From the NCBI GenBank assembly GCA_964551015.1, contig CAZKBP010000001.1:310001-374000 (forward strand): a DNA stretch of 64,000 bases. Direction: 5' to 3'. Below the pieces are notes generated by a model. That model was not told where the DNA came from. It saw nothing but the letters and a program-made list of their open reading frames with translations, and did not search any database. Both the position numbers and the translations under genes were made by a program. The stretch comes from CAZKBP01 sp964551015 (GTDB lineage Bacteria > Bacteroidota > Bacteroidia > Cytophagales > Microscillaceae). This document shows, in pieces, positions 1-9,600 of this stretch; the stretch's first letter is position 1, and each line of letters opens with the position of its first letter.

Positions 1-52
1 AGCGATAAAATCTCGGAGGAGCAACCCACGGTAAGCCATTCACAAAAGAGAG

Positions 53-616
53 CTATTTAGTACATAGCGTGTTGAATTCCGAAGCCAGACAGGTGTCCGG
101 ATTTTTCTCGACGAAATCTTGGTACAATCGTGTGAGTTTTTTTTGACCCGACAAAGCCTCGAGCTCCCAAGGTCTCTGCAAATAGGGAATCTGGTTTGGG
201 TTAGTATAGCTGTGATTTTTCCAAGAAAGTGCTTGTTCTATGCTCAAATCTCCTTGGAGCATTTGTGCTACGTGAATCATCTCGTGCGCCAAAACGCTTT
301 GCTTCTGGCGCTCATTGATTGAGCGGAGGATTAAGATGTGGAAGGTAGTCAAGGCAGCTTCGGGGTATTGTAAAACCGTACCCTGTAAGCGATGATCTAA
401 AATAGAGGCGGGGCTAAACTGACGAGGGAAAGAAAGAATCACCATCAAAGGTTGATTGATTTGGTAATGCTTCAGATAAAAATAAATCTGATCCATCCAC
501 TGTTTTCGTTCTTCTTCTGATGGAACATTTAACACACTCACCTGAATCTGGGCCTGCAGAGAAATTTGAGATAGACCCAAGTAAAACAAAAGAATGAGAT
601 AAATAATCGTCTTCAT
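53..616 (-). CDS. Secreted HExxH putative metallopeptidase-like protein
   Basis: This encodes 187 residues. Residues 1-22 form a signal peptide ending in LQA before Q23, so the product is exported. A gluzincin-like zinc motif HEMIH is at residues 111-115, and PWELEA at 149-154 offers a downstream glutamate (E151 or E153) as a possible third ligand. The spacing resembles small peptidase-like domains of unknown substrate. No other domain is recognisable and the protein is short for a complete peptidase. The gene stands alone on the minus strand; its stop codon lies close to the window edge, so a downstream operon partner could be out of view. The function is inferred from the motif only; the ORF itself is convincing. 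Confidence 0.75.
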   Translation of the reverse strand: MKTIIYLILLFYLGLSQISLQAQIQVSVLNVPSEEERKQWMDQIYFYLKHYQINQPLMVILSFPRQFSPASILDHRLQGTVLQYPEAALTTFHILILRSINERQKQSVLAHEMIHVAQMLQGDLSIEQALSWKNHSYTNPNQIPYLQRPWELEALSGQKKLTRLYQDFVEKNPDTCLASEFNTLCTK

Positions 617-760
617 GGCTAAGAAATAGTTATAAGGTTCTTTGAAAAAAAATATCTAACTATATTAGAATACGAATTTCTTAAACCATAAAGGAGCTAT
701 AACGTGGCATAAAAAGACATAAAACCAAATGAATGCTACCAGCGAAGAGGTTCCCTCTAC

Positions 761-809
761 CAAAAACAAAAAAGCCGTCAGGGTGAATTTAATTCTCTCC
801 GACGGCTTT
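761..809 (-). terminator. Rho-independent terminator of the VPS10/Asp-box gene
   Basis: A 9-bp perfect stem (AAAGCCGTC at 771-779 and GACGGCTTT at 801-809), with further partial pairing inside, is followed on the minus strand by a T-rich tract (complement of 761-773). It lies about 30 bp past the stop codon at 840. Confidence 0.8.
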
Positions 810-839
810 GATCTTCTTGAAAAGGTAATTGGTAGAAAA

Positions 840-3800
840 CTAGCGAATTTTGATCGGATCGTATTTCTTAAAAAGTGAGAAAGGAGAAGATTGTACCGAT
901 TTTTGGAATGCTAACCAATCCTGCTCGAAGAAATCATTAATCTGTGCTAAAATTTCTTTGGCATCGGCTTCGGCTTGGGCTACTTTGAGCTTTTGTGCTT
1001 CATTGGGTGCTTCCCAAGTAGATTGAATATAGCCATAGGCACTACGGAGTTTGCTTCCTAGTTCATCGGGATTGCGGAAGATGCCTTGTACATCCTCTTT
1101 ACCGTTGATGCGTTCTAGCATTTCCTTGATTTGCTTTTGAATGGCTTTGGCCTCTTGTTTCAATTCTTTGGTAGCCTCATCTTCACCTTCTAGTTGTTTC
1201 ACCACCATCTTAGTGGTTTCCTGAGCTTCTTGCAGTCTGTCTACCGCTTCGGTGCTGGCACGAATACTTTCCTCGATTTGCAGGATGAGTTTATTTTTAG
1301 CCTGCATATCGGTCATATTAATGGGCATGCGTGGGTCGCCCACTACTTTGATTTGGGTAGAATCTCGATCTTCGCCGTAGCTCAAACGCACGGTGTAAGT
1401 GCCCGGCAATATAGCAGCTCCGCCGCGTTCGGGAGCATCTGGCTTAGGTTTTTTCTGACCGGGAAAACGAACGGCCTTGCGCTCTAGTTCCCAATGCATG
1501 CGATTTAGACCGGGCTTGGGTGTGGTTTGCAAGGTGCGAACGATTTCACCAGAAGCATTCAAAATTTCCACCTTCATCTTGAGGGTATCCTTTGGGGTTT
1601 CGTCTGTCTTGTTCTCTTCCTCCAAGGCCATTGTACCACTACGAGCTCGGCTGGGAGAGCTATTCTCAGTTTCGGCTTCGGATTCTTTTTTCTTCTCCTG
1701 CATTTTTACCTCTTTGACCGCGTAAGAAATCATGGCTCCGTAGGGTCTGTTTTCGCCCTGAAACATGCCCTGGGCGGAAAAACGTGTGCCGGAAGCTTGT
1801 TGCACGTTCGCCAGCACCGCTTCGGGTGGCGCAAAAGCGTGTAAGGGCTTGTCCATCAAAGCTATTCCCTGCTGCACTAACTCTCTCAACGGACGAATAT
1901 CATCCAACACGTAAAAAGCTCTCCCAAAGGTGCCAATGACTAAATCGTATTCTCGGGGATGAATGACCAAGTCCATCGTGGAAACGGTAGGATAACCATT
2001 GGTCCATTGGGTCCACTGCTTACCCCCGTCAATGCTCACGTAGAGACCAAATTCGGTTCCTAAGAAAAATAATTTAGGTTCCACGGGATCCTGGGCAAGA
2101 GCCAGCGCATGACCCCAGACTTGGCTTTCGTCGGCTAGTCTTTTCCAAGTTTTGCCAAAATCTTGGGTTTGATAGACATAGGGCTTGATATCGTCTCTTC
2201 GGTGATTATCAAAAACCACAAAAGCTTCTCCTGCTTTATAAGTAGAAGCTTTGATCTGGGTGACCCAAGTACCTGCAGGTACGCCTTTGACATTAGCGAC
2301 AACGTTTTTCCAACTCTCGCCTCCATTTTGGGTGATTTGTAAATGCCCATCATCTGTACCCACCCAAATGATGTCTTTTTCTACGGGGCTGGGAGCAATG
2401 GAGACGATGGTGGTAAAATTCTCGGCTCCGGTCACATCATAAGTGATTCCCCCACTTTCTAGCTGTTTTTGTTTCTCAGGATCGTTGGTGGTGAGGTCGG
2501 GGGAAATAATCTCCCAAGTATTGCCTCGATCTGTACTTTTGTGTAAAAATTGACTGCCAAAATAGACGGTTTTCTTGTCAAAAGGGTCAGTGGCGATGCC
2601 TGCATTCCAATTGAAGCGTAGCTTTACTCCCTCGGGGTGAACCGGCTGAATCAGCTTGACTTCTCCCGTGGGAAGATGCACCCGCCCCAAATAGCCCTGC
2701 TGAGACATGGCATAGGAATAATCTTCATTACTCGGGTCGGGGACGGCATCAAAGCCATCTCCAAACATAATCTCTTGCCAGTAAGCATTGCGGATGCCAT
2801 TGGCGCGCCACACGTAGGCCGGGCCTCGCCAAGAGCCATTATCTTGCATTCCTCCGTAGACATTGTAAGGGTGCTGCATGTCCACATTCACGTGATAAAA
2901 CTGCCCTACGGGAATATTCTCGGCAAATTTCCAGCTTTCACCCCCATCTCGGCTGAGGAAAAGCCCTCCGTCATTGCCATCAATCAAAAATTGGGGATCA
3001 TTTGGGTCAATCCAAAAAGCGTGATGGTCAGGGTGTACCCGATTGCCATAATCCGCGATGACTTCCCAGGTTTTACCTCCATCTTCACTTCTGGATACAT
3101 AAGACCAGAGGCTGTAAATCCGATTTTCGTTTTGGGGATCAACATAAATTTCTGAGTAATAAAAGGGGCGATTACCAAACTCACCTTGATCGGTTACTTT
3201 TTCCCATTGGAAGCCCCCATCTTTGGATTTGTAAATGCCATTTTTCTTCGCTTCTACGATGGCGTAGACGAGGTCAGGACGGCTGGGAGCGATGGCTAGC
3301 CCGACTCTGCCCAGATTGCCTTCGGGTAGGCCATTTTCGGAGGTACGTTTTTCCCAGTTCTCACCTGCATCATAGCTCACGTAAATCCCTGAGCCTTCGC
3401 CCCCTGAGTTAAAAAACCAAGGATAGCGACGATGCTCCCACATCGCAGCGATGAGTTTATTAGGATTTTGCGGGTCAATCACCAGGTCAGCCGCTCCTGT
3501 TTTTTCATTGACATAGAGTACTTTTTTCCAGGTTTTACCGCCATCGCTGGTTTTGTACACGCCTCTTTCGGGATGCTCACCCCAAGGAGAGCCGATGGCT
3601 GCCACGTACACAATATCTGGGTTATTTTTGTGAATGAGGATACGGTGAATACAACGGGTTTTTTCTAAGCCCATCAGCTGCCAATTTTTACCGCCGTCAA
3701 TGCTTTTGTAAATACCATAACCGCCTGTGTGGCTATTTCGCGGGTTACCTTCGCCTGTGCCTAGCCAAATCACGTCGGGATTGTTTTGGTCAATGGCCAA

Positions 3801-4130
3801 GGCTCCGACCGAAGCTACCTTTTCTTTTTCAAAAATCGGTTTCCAGGCGATCCCACCGTCGTCCGATCTCCATAAGCCGCCTGAGGCAGCCCCTGCGTAA
3901 ATGATATCAGGGTCGCGCTCGAGGGCTTGGATGGTGGTGATGCGGCCACTCATGCCCGCTGGACCGATGGCACGGGGTTTTATGCCCTTGAACTTTGTCA
4001 TGTCGAGCTGCTGCGCTGGTACAGATAGCGTACTCAAGCAGAGCAACATGAGTCCTATCTTCCAGGTCTTGTTCTGGAAAAAGAAGGTTTGTATTGATTG
4101 TTGCATATCTCTTATTTTTTTGAGGGTCAT
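840..4130 (-). CDS. Large exported VPS10/sortilin-like Asp-box (BNR) repeat protein
   Basis: This 1096-residue protein carries a signal peptide that begins effectively at Met9 and ends near VPAQQ about residue 40; Met9 (codon at 4106) is an equally good start. Between about residues 50 and 780 at least eleven Asp-box motifs of the form S-x-D-x-G-x-x-W can be read (SDDGGIAW, SIDGGKNW, TSDGGKTW, SKDGGFQW and others), the hallmark of VPS10/sialidase-type beta-propellers. About 880-965 is a FlgD-like Ig fold (ILNASGEIVRTL, then LPGTYTVRL), and the last 120 residues are charged and helical. No T9SS sorting domain is seen. Such proteins are common in Bacteroidota and are often annotated as glycosyl hydrolases, but no catalytic residues are evident. 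Substrate and role are unknown; a periplasmic or surface location is inferred. Confidence 0.88.
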   Translation of the reverse strand: MTLKKIRDMQQSIQTFFFQNKTWKIGLMLLCLSTLSVPAQQLDMTKFKGIKPRAIGPAGMSGRITTIQALERDPDIIYAGAASGGLWRSDDGGIAWKPIFEKEKVASVGALAIDQNNPDVIWLGTGEGNPRNSHTGGYGIYKSIDGGKNWQLMGLEKTRCIHRILIHKNNPDIVYVAAIGSPWGEHPERGVYKTSDGGKTWKKVLYVNEKTGAADLVIDPQNPNKLIAAMWEHRRYPWFFNSGGEGSGIYVSYDAGENWEKRTSENGLPEGNLGRVGLAIAPSRPDLVYAIVEAKKNGIYKSKDGGFQWEKVTDQGEFGNRPFYYSEIYVDPQNENRIYSLWSYVSRSEDGGKTWEVIADYGNRVHPDHHAFWIDPNDPQFLIDGNDGGLFLSRDGGESWKFAENIPVGQFYHVNVDMQHPYNVYGGMQDNGSWRGPAYVWRANGIRNAYWQEIMFGDGFDAVPDPSNEDYSYAMSQQGYLGRVHLPTGEVKLIQPVHPEGVKLRFNWNAGIATDPFDKKTVYFGSQFLHKSTDRGNTWEIISPDLTTNDPEKQKQLESGGITYDVTGAENFTTIVSIAPSPVEKDIIWVGTDDGHLQITQNGGESWKNVVANVKGVPAGTWVTQIKASTYKAGEAFVVFDNHRRDDIKPYVYQTQDFGKTWKRLADESQVWGHALALAQDPVEPKLFFLGTEFGLYVSIDGGKQWTQWTNGYPTVSTMDLVIHPREYDLVIGTFGRAFYVLDDIRPLRELVQQGIALMDKPLHAFAPPEAVLANVQQASGTRFSAQGMFQGENRPYGAMISYAVKEVKMQEKKKESEAETENSSPSRARSGTMALEEENKTDETPKDTLKMKVEILNASGEIVRTLQTTPKPGLNRMHWELERKAVRFPGQKKPKPDAPERGGAAILPGTYTVRLSYGEDRDSTQIKVVGDPRMPINMTDMQAKNKLILQIEESIRASTEAVDRLQEAQETTKMVVKQLEGEDEATKELKQEAKAIQKQIKEMLERINGKEDVQGIFRNPDELGSKLRSAYGYIQSTWEAPNEAQKLKVAQAEADAKEILAQINDFFEQDWLAFQKSVQSSPFSLFKKYDPIKIR

Positions 4131-4212
4131 TTAATCTCTTTTCCCAAATAATATTTTTTTGGTTGAAAAGAAAAATATATCGTGAATTCCCTATTAAAAT
4201 TGACTTTTGTCA

Positions 4213-4243
4213 TTGTACCAGAGGGTAAAGAGGGCTAGTTTTG
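4213..4243 (+). promoter_or_regulatory. Bacteroidota-type promoter for the Ric-like gene
   Basis: The -33 element TTG at 4213-4215 is separated by exactly 20 bp from TAGTTTTG (4236-4243), a full match to the TAnnTTTG -7 consensus of Bacteroidota. The start codon at 4274 would give a short leader of about 25 nt. Confidence 0.65.
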
Positions 4244-4273
4244 TCAAAAAACATCAGGCTTAGCCTCTAAACT

Positions 4274-4990
4274 ATGAAACGTATCCATCAAAAAATTAGC
4301 GATCTGATTCACCACGATCCTGCCCACGCTAAGGCACTCCATTTCCTAGGCATTCATTTTGACCATTACAGTGAAGATACTTTGGGAGAAATCTGCGAGG
4401 CTAAGGGATTTGACCCCGCTTGGGTTGTAGAGAAACTTAACGAGAGTACCAAGCCCGTATCTCAGGAGATTAACCTAGATGATTATCCCTTGGATTTGGT
4501 CATTGAGTATCTCAAACATCAGCATTTTATTTTTATTAAAGACCGTTTACCCTATTTGGCGCAATTGATTGAAGGGATTGAGCCCGGCGAAGACGACACG
4601 ATGAAGGAGCTAAAATTCATTTTTCCCGAATTTATGCGAGATTTTATCGAGCACGTCTACGAAGAAGAGGATGACCTATTTGCTTATATCAAAACCCTCA
4701 ACAGTGCTCCATTAAGCCTGGAACAGGAAAAAGCATCTCCAAGTAAAATTTCTCACTTAGAAGCACAGCATCATCATCAAGATAAAAGCCTAGAGGTACT
4801 GATAGAATGGGTGAAAAACGCCAACCAAACCGAAGCGACTCGCCTAAGCTACAAGGTCATTTTGGAAGCATTAGGGCGTTTTGCGCGGGAATTGGAGCAG
4901 CACGCACTCATCGAGAATGAAATATTATTTCCCAAAGCGAAAAAATTGGAAGCAGAGATGGTAAAACCTACGGCTGCCATCGGAGATTAG
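4274..4990 (+). CDS. Ric/YtfE/ScdA-like di-iron hemerythrin-fold protein, atypical N-terminus
   Basis: The 238-residue protein has the two-part layout of RIC (repair of iron centres) proteins: an N-terminal DUF542/ScdA-like segment (about 1-55) and a hemerythrin-like four-helix domain (about 75-225). Candidate iron ligands sit where they are expected in YtfE: H84, H127 with E131, H166-168, and H210 with E214. RIC proteins repair nitrosatively or oxidatively damaged Fe-S clusters in the cytoplasm. The oddity is the N-terminal motif: where canonical members have a CCGG pair after the IDF strand, this one has HFDHYSED, without the cysteine pair. It may therefore have lost a cysteine-dependent function or represent a divergent subfamily. 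The gene is monocistronic, with its own promoter and a strong terminator. Confidence 0.85.
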   Translation: MKRIHQKISDLIHHDPAHAKALHFLGIHFDHYSEDTLGEICEAKGFDPAWVVEKLNESTKPVSQEINLDDYPLDLVIEYLKHQHFIFIKDRLPYLAQLIEGIEPGEDDTMKELKFIFPEFMRDFIEHVYEEEDDLFAYIKTLNSAPLSLEQEKASPSKISHLEAQHHHQDKSLEVLIEWVKNANQTEATRLSYKVILEALGRFARELEQHALIENEILFPKAKKLEAEMVKPTAAIGD

Positions 4991-5030
4991 TTCAACAAAA
5001 TAGAGTAGACAAATACAGTTCTTATCCGTA

Positions 5031-5062
5031 AAAAGCCCAATTTAATTGGGCTTTTCTGTTTT
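5031..5062 (+). terminator. Rho-independent terminator of the Ric-like gene
   Basis: A perfect 12-bp inverted repeat (AAAAGCCCAATT at 5031-5042, complement at 5044-5055) is followed by a T-rich tail. It lies 40 bp beyond the stop codon. Confidence 0.88.
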
Positions 5063-5446
5063 TTGTGAAGATATAGGGAGTGGAGGAGGTAATAAGCGTG
5101 AGAATTGCTTGATTTTTGCTGGAGAAATAAAAAACTTCACCAACAAGGTCGATGAAGTTTCCGATTACACACAAACTATTAACTATTTATAGGATATTTC
5201 AATCATCTTCTAAAATGGAGGTCAGGGAGCTTGGATGATGCTCTACCTACCTAAACTGATCTCTTTTTCTCTCTCTCTTCTTGCTTTCTCTTTTTGTTTA
5301 TTTTCTTAACGCAATAATAAAAAGAACGGCTGAATTATTTCTCTCAAAGAGGACAGACACATTACCTATGTATGTTTTGTTCTTAGAAACTAAGAAAAAA
5401 AATAGCAATTTTTGGAAAAAGGGCGATTTTGGTCTAAAAAGGGACT
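5063..5446. other. Non-coding gap with a minus-strand terminator-like hairpin
   Basis: About 380 bp without a credible gene. It contains an AT-rich and pyrimidine-rich stretch (5260-5330) and a hairpin at 5132-5160 described separately. A 63-codon plus-strand frame at 5281-5472 runs into the end of the TPR gene, has no coding character and is not called. Confidence 0.6.
5127..5160 (-). terminator. Minus-strand terminator about 290 bp past the TPR lipoprotein gene
   Basis: AAACTTCA (5132-5139) and TGAAGTTT (5153-5160) form an 8-bp stem, with an extra ACC/GGT pairing inside. On the minus strand it is followed by six T and then ATTT. The only minus-strand gene upstream ends at 5447, so the hairpin ends either an unusually long 3' untranslated region or a separate small RNA. 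Confidence 0.55.
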
Positions 5447-6487
5447 TTAGTTACAGTGTTGCTTCATTTTAGAGGAAGCAGGTTCATAGCCTTCTTCAGC
5501 AGATTTTTGCCAATATTGACAAGCTTTGGCTAGCTTCTCACTTTGAAAATAGCTTTCGGCGAGATAAAAATCGTTGAGGGTTAGATTTTGATCCAATTTT
5601 TTGGCTCTCTCTAGTGCTGATATGGCTTGCTGTGGTTTTCCTTGGAGCAGGTAATAAATACCTTGATTTTGAACAGCACGTGCATTCTCTTTGTCTAAAT
5701 CGAGGGATTTCCTTATATCCTTCTGCGCTTCCTCCCATTTTTCTTGTAATAAAAAAATGTAAGCCCGCTGGTTGAGAGAGTAGGTTTCATAAAGGTTGAG
5801 ATCGAGGGCTTGGTTCACCTGAGCGAGAGCCGTGTCTAAATGATCGTAATGAACCGCTATTTTGCTGAGATTAGTCCAGGCCAAGTCTTTTTTTTCGTCC
5901 AAAGCCAGCGCTTCCTGTAAATCTGCACGAGCTCCTTCCCAATCTTGGACTTGAATTTTCATGTAACCTCGACTATCGTAGGCGGCCGCATCCTGAGGAT
6001 CGAGCGCGATGACCCGATCCAAGTCTTGGATGGCTTGTGCGTAGTTTTGCAGTTGCATCTGCACGCGCGCTCTTTGAAAAAAAACATAGGCCGAATCGGT
6101 ATAAGCTTCTGCCACTCGATTGAGGTCTTCTAGACTGGCTTCCAATTTACCTAGTTCGAAATAAGCATTTGCCCGGTTATAGAAAGCATCTGTGTAATCT
6201 GCTTGGAGGGCAATTGCTTGATTATAATCCTGAATGGCCTGCTCGTACCTGCCGATTCCGTAGTAAGCAATGCCTCGATTGTTGTAAATATCTGGATAAC
6301 TAGTATCAGCCTGAATCCCTTGGTCATAGTAGCGAATGGCCGCTTTGTAGGACTCTTTTTGGAGTGCTTCGTTTCCTCGCTTAAAATAACGCACCATCTT
6401 GCTGTCATACTCAGAAGAGGAGCTACAGGCTACTAAATTGGCCAATAATACTAATACAGTAAACAGGAAAATTCTATGCGACATCAT
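5447..6487 (-). CDS. TPR-repeat lipoprotein
   Basis: This encodes 346 residues. A short hydrophobic leader ends in a lipobox LVAC with the lipid-modified cysteine at residue 21, so the protein is anchored in a membrane facing the periplasm. From about residue 30 to the end it is a continuous array of about nine tetratricopeptide repeats, with typical motifs such as YNNRGIAYYGIGRYEQAIQDYNQAI. TPR arrays bind partner proteins; no catalytic domain is present. The gene is divergent from smc and shares with it an intergenic region holding a symmetric pair of -7-like elements. Its transcript probably ends at the distant hairpin near 5130. The family is too general to assign a function. Confidence 0.88.
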   Translation of the reverse strand: MMSHRIFLFTVLVLLANLVACSSSSEYDSKMVRYFKRGNEALQKESYKAAIRYYDQGIQADTSYPDIYNNRGIAYYGIGRYEQAIQDYNQAIALQADYTDAFYNRANAYFELGKLEASLEDLNRVAEAYTDSAYVFFQRARVQMQLQNYAQAIQDLDRVIALDPQDAAAYDSRGYMKIQVQDWEGARADLQEALALDEKKDLAWTNLSKIAVHYDHLDTALAQVNQALDLNLYETYSLNQRAYIFLLQEKWEEAQKDIRKSLDLDKENARAVQNQGIYYLLQGKPQQAISALERAKKLDQNLTLNDFYLAESYFQSEKLAKACQYWQKSAEEGYEPASSKMKQHCN

Positions 6488-6553
6488 ATTTTGGCTTTAA
6501 AATTGACTCCCAAGGGGCAACTGGTGGAAGTAAATTAATCTCCCCTCAAAGCC

Positions 6554-6586
6554 CCGCAAATTTATAATTTAATTTTAAATTTGCGG
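6554..6586. promoter_or_regulatory. Symmetric divergent pair of TAnnTTTG elements between the TPR gene and smc
   Basis: CCGCAAATTTA (6554-6564) and TAAATTTGCGG (6576-6586) are an exact 11-bp inverted repeat around an AT-only loop. Each arm contains TAAATTTG, a full match to the Bacteroidota -7 element, one facing each divergent gene. No matching -33 TTG is present at 20 bp in either direction, so this could instead be an operator or hairpin. Confidence 0.4.
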
Positions 6587-6689
6587 TTCCTTTAAAAAAC
6601 AGCAGTGTGGAAAGGAGAAGAGTGTATCACCACGGGTAGTATCGTGACTGCACTTTCCAACCTGAAGTATTTCAGAAATCCAATAGCGA

Positions 6690-9600
6690 ATGCAATTAAG
6701 CAAAATAGAAATCAAAGGCTTCAAAAGTTTTGGAGAACAAGCGACCGTTTTGTTTGACACAGGGGTAACGGGCATCGTAGGCCCCAATGGTTGTGGAAAA
6801 TCCAACGTGGTAGATGCGATTCGTTGGGTATTAGGCGAGCAAAAAACGCGCTCCCTGCGCTCCGATAAGATGGAAAACATTATTTTTAACGGAACCAACA
6901 AGCGGAAACCTGCCCAAACTGCTCAGGTAGCACTGACTTTCCACAATGACCGCAACCTGTTGCCCTCAGAATATACCCACGTTACCATCACGCGTCGCTA
7001 TCACCGCAGTGGCGATAGTGAATACCTCATCAATGATGTGCGTTGCCGCCTGAAAGATATTAATGACTTGTTTCTCGATACGGGAATTGGCCCCGATAGC
7101 TATGCGATCATCGAGCTAAAAAAGGTGGATGAAATCCTGAATGACAAATACCAATATCGTCGGGAGCTTTTTGAGAAAGCGGCGGGTATTTCCAAATACA
7201 AAACCCGTAAAAAAGAATCTCTCTCGCGCTTAGAATCTGTAGACAAAGACTTGAGTAGAGTAGGGGATTTGCTTTTTGAAATAGAAAAGAACCTAAAGAG
7301 TCTGGAAAGACAAGCCAAACAAGCCGAACGTTATTTTAAGCTGAAAAATGCTTATCAAACCGCCAGCCTGGCTTTTGCCCGTCGCTCGGTGAGCCGCCAG
7401 CAAAAAATACACGAAGAACTCAAGCAACAAATCCAGACCGAGACCGAACGACGAAAAAACCTTCAAGAAACATGGCTCCAAAAAGAAAATCAAGTGGAGC
7501 AACAGAAAGAAAAGCTAGAGCATTTCGAAAAAAATTTAGTGCTTAAACAAAAACAACTGCAAGCTCATACCTCCCAAATTCGCCAGCTCGATAACGAACA
7601 AAAGCTCAAGAATGAGAAAGTGCATTTTCTCAAAGAAAAAAATGAAAATATTCGGCAGCAGATTGCCCAAGATATAGAAGGCCAGCGTCAAATTAGAGAA
7701 GAAATCCAAAAGCTAAATGAGGAAAAAGAAAAAAGCGAAGCTCACTTCCAACAGCTTAGTCAGGCCATAGCGCAACTTCAAACCACCAACGAACAGCAAA
7801 AAAACTATACAGCCGAAATCCAAAATCAACTCAAGAGCCAAGAGGCGATTTATCAGCAGAAGCAACAGCAGATTTATCAACTTCATCAGTCCTATGAGGT
7901 TAAACAAACCCGGCTTTCCTCCTCCAAACAGGAAATGGAGAAGATTATTCAAAATAATAATCAGCTCAAAGCAGATTTTGCCAATTATGAAGCCGAGCAA
8001 GAAAAGATCAGTGAGGAATTAGCTCAAGCCAAACAGGAATTAGCTGATTTTCAGGAAAAAGAATTGCGCAAAGCCGAAGAAGTACAAGCATTAGAAACCA
8101 CCATTGAGCTACTCCGCGAAGACCTAAACGAAGCTAATCGCCAGCTAGACGCTCGCCAGAATGAGTACAACCTCACCAAATCTCTGGTAGATAATATGGA
8201 AGGTTTTCCCGAAGCCCTGAAATTCCTTCAGTCTGATACGGACTGGGCAGAAAATATTCCGTTGGTTTCGGATATTATCAGTTGTGAAAGCCAATACCGG
8301 GTGGCGATTGAGAATTTTCTGGATCCTTGGCTCAACTATTACGTGGTACAAACTGAAGCCGAAGCAAACCAAGCGATTCACCTGCTCAAAAAAGCAGAAA
8401 AAGGGAAAGCGAATTTCTTTGTCTTAGATTGGTTAGAAGCACAAAATGGCGAAAATGCTAATCCACAAACCCATTTATCCGAAGATTCGAGTCTGTTCTG
8501 GGGAGGCATTAACCCCCAAAATCTGAAAGCGAATGCCAACCCCAACCAACCCGTGAACGCTCTGGATATCGTACACTATGAAAAGGAACACGCGGCGCTG
8601 GTGCATTATCTTTTGGACGAATTGTACGTGATCCCTTCTCCTGAGAAGAAACCGACCCACGCGGAAGCCCAACAAAGCTGGGTTACGCTCAACGGGGAAG
8701 TCATTCAGCGAAAATTTAGCCTCACGGGTGGTTCTGTGGGTTCTTTCGAAGGGAAAAGAATCGGGCGTGCGAAAAATTTGGAAAGACTGAGCCAAGAAAT
8801 CCAAAGCCTGAGCGAGCAAATCAATGAATTCAAAGAAGAACTGAGCTTCCGTCAGGCTAATTTACAAAGCCTGAAGCAAAACAAATCCCTCAAAGAAGCT
8901 TACCAACGCGCCAGCCAAAAGGTGCAAACCGTAAGTGAAAAATACGTAAGCCTGCGAAGTAAGAAAGAGCAACTCCACCAAATTATTGACCAAAATCTTT
9001 CGCGCCACGAAGAGATTCAATACAATATCTCCGAACTAGCCGAGGAAGTGCAAAACGTACAACCTCAACTCAAACAGGAGCAGGAAGCCTTGCTCGAACG
9101 GCAAGAGCGCATTGACCATTTCAAATATCAATACGAGGAAGCAAGCGAACAACTAGCACAAACTTCTGCCGATTTTAATGAGCGCAACCTGCAATTTTAC
9201 CAGCAGAAAAATAAACTAGAAAATGCTGTACAGCAAATAGAATATCAAAATCAAAGCCTGGAGGTACTCAAGGGGCGAATCGAGAAACACGAACTAGAAC
9301 TCAAACAAGCCGAAGAAGATTTGGAAAATTTGCTCACTCATCAAGAGAATTATGATGAGCAAATTCAGGAACTCAATAGCCAAACTTCTGATTATCAATT
9401 GAATGTAGATGCAGCCGAGAAAGATTTTTACAGTCTGCGTGCCCAAATCACGAACCTAGAAAAGGAGTCTAAAGAATACCAAAGGCGCAAAGAAAGCCAA
9501 GATACGCTCTTGCAGGGGCTTCAAAACAAAGCCTACGAAACCAATCTGAGCCTCAATCGCCTGCAAGAACGCTTATCCGTAGAGTTTCAAGTGGATCTGG

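Noticed and set aside
1..60. A plus-strand frame open from the window edge to TAG at 58-60, and a minus-strand frame starting with ATG at 39 and open to the edge
   Set aside because: Both are under 20 codons and overlap near the edge; neither can be told from chance without the neighbouring sequence.
5281..5472. 63-codon plus-strand frame in the gap after the Ric-like gene
   Set aside because: Low-complexity start, no family features, overlaps the end of the TPR gene; treated as chance.
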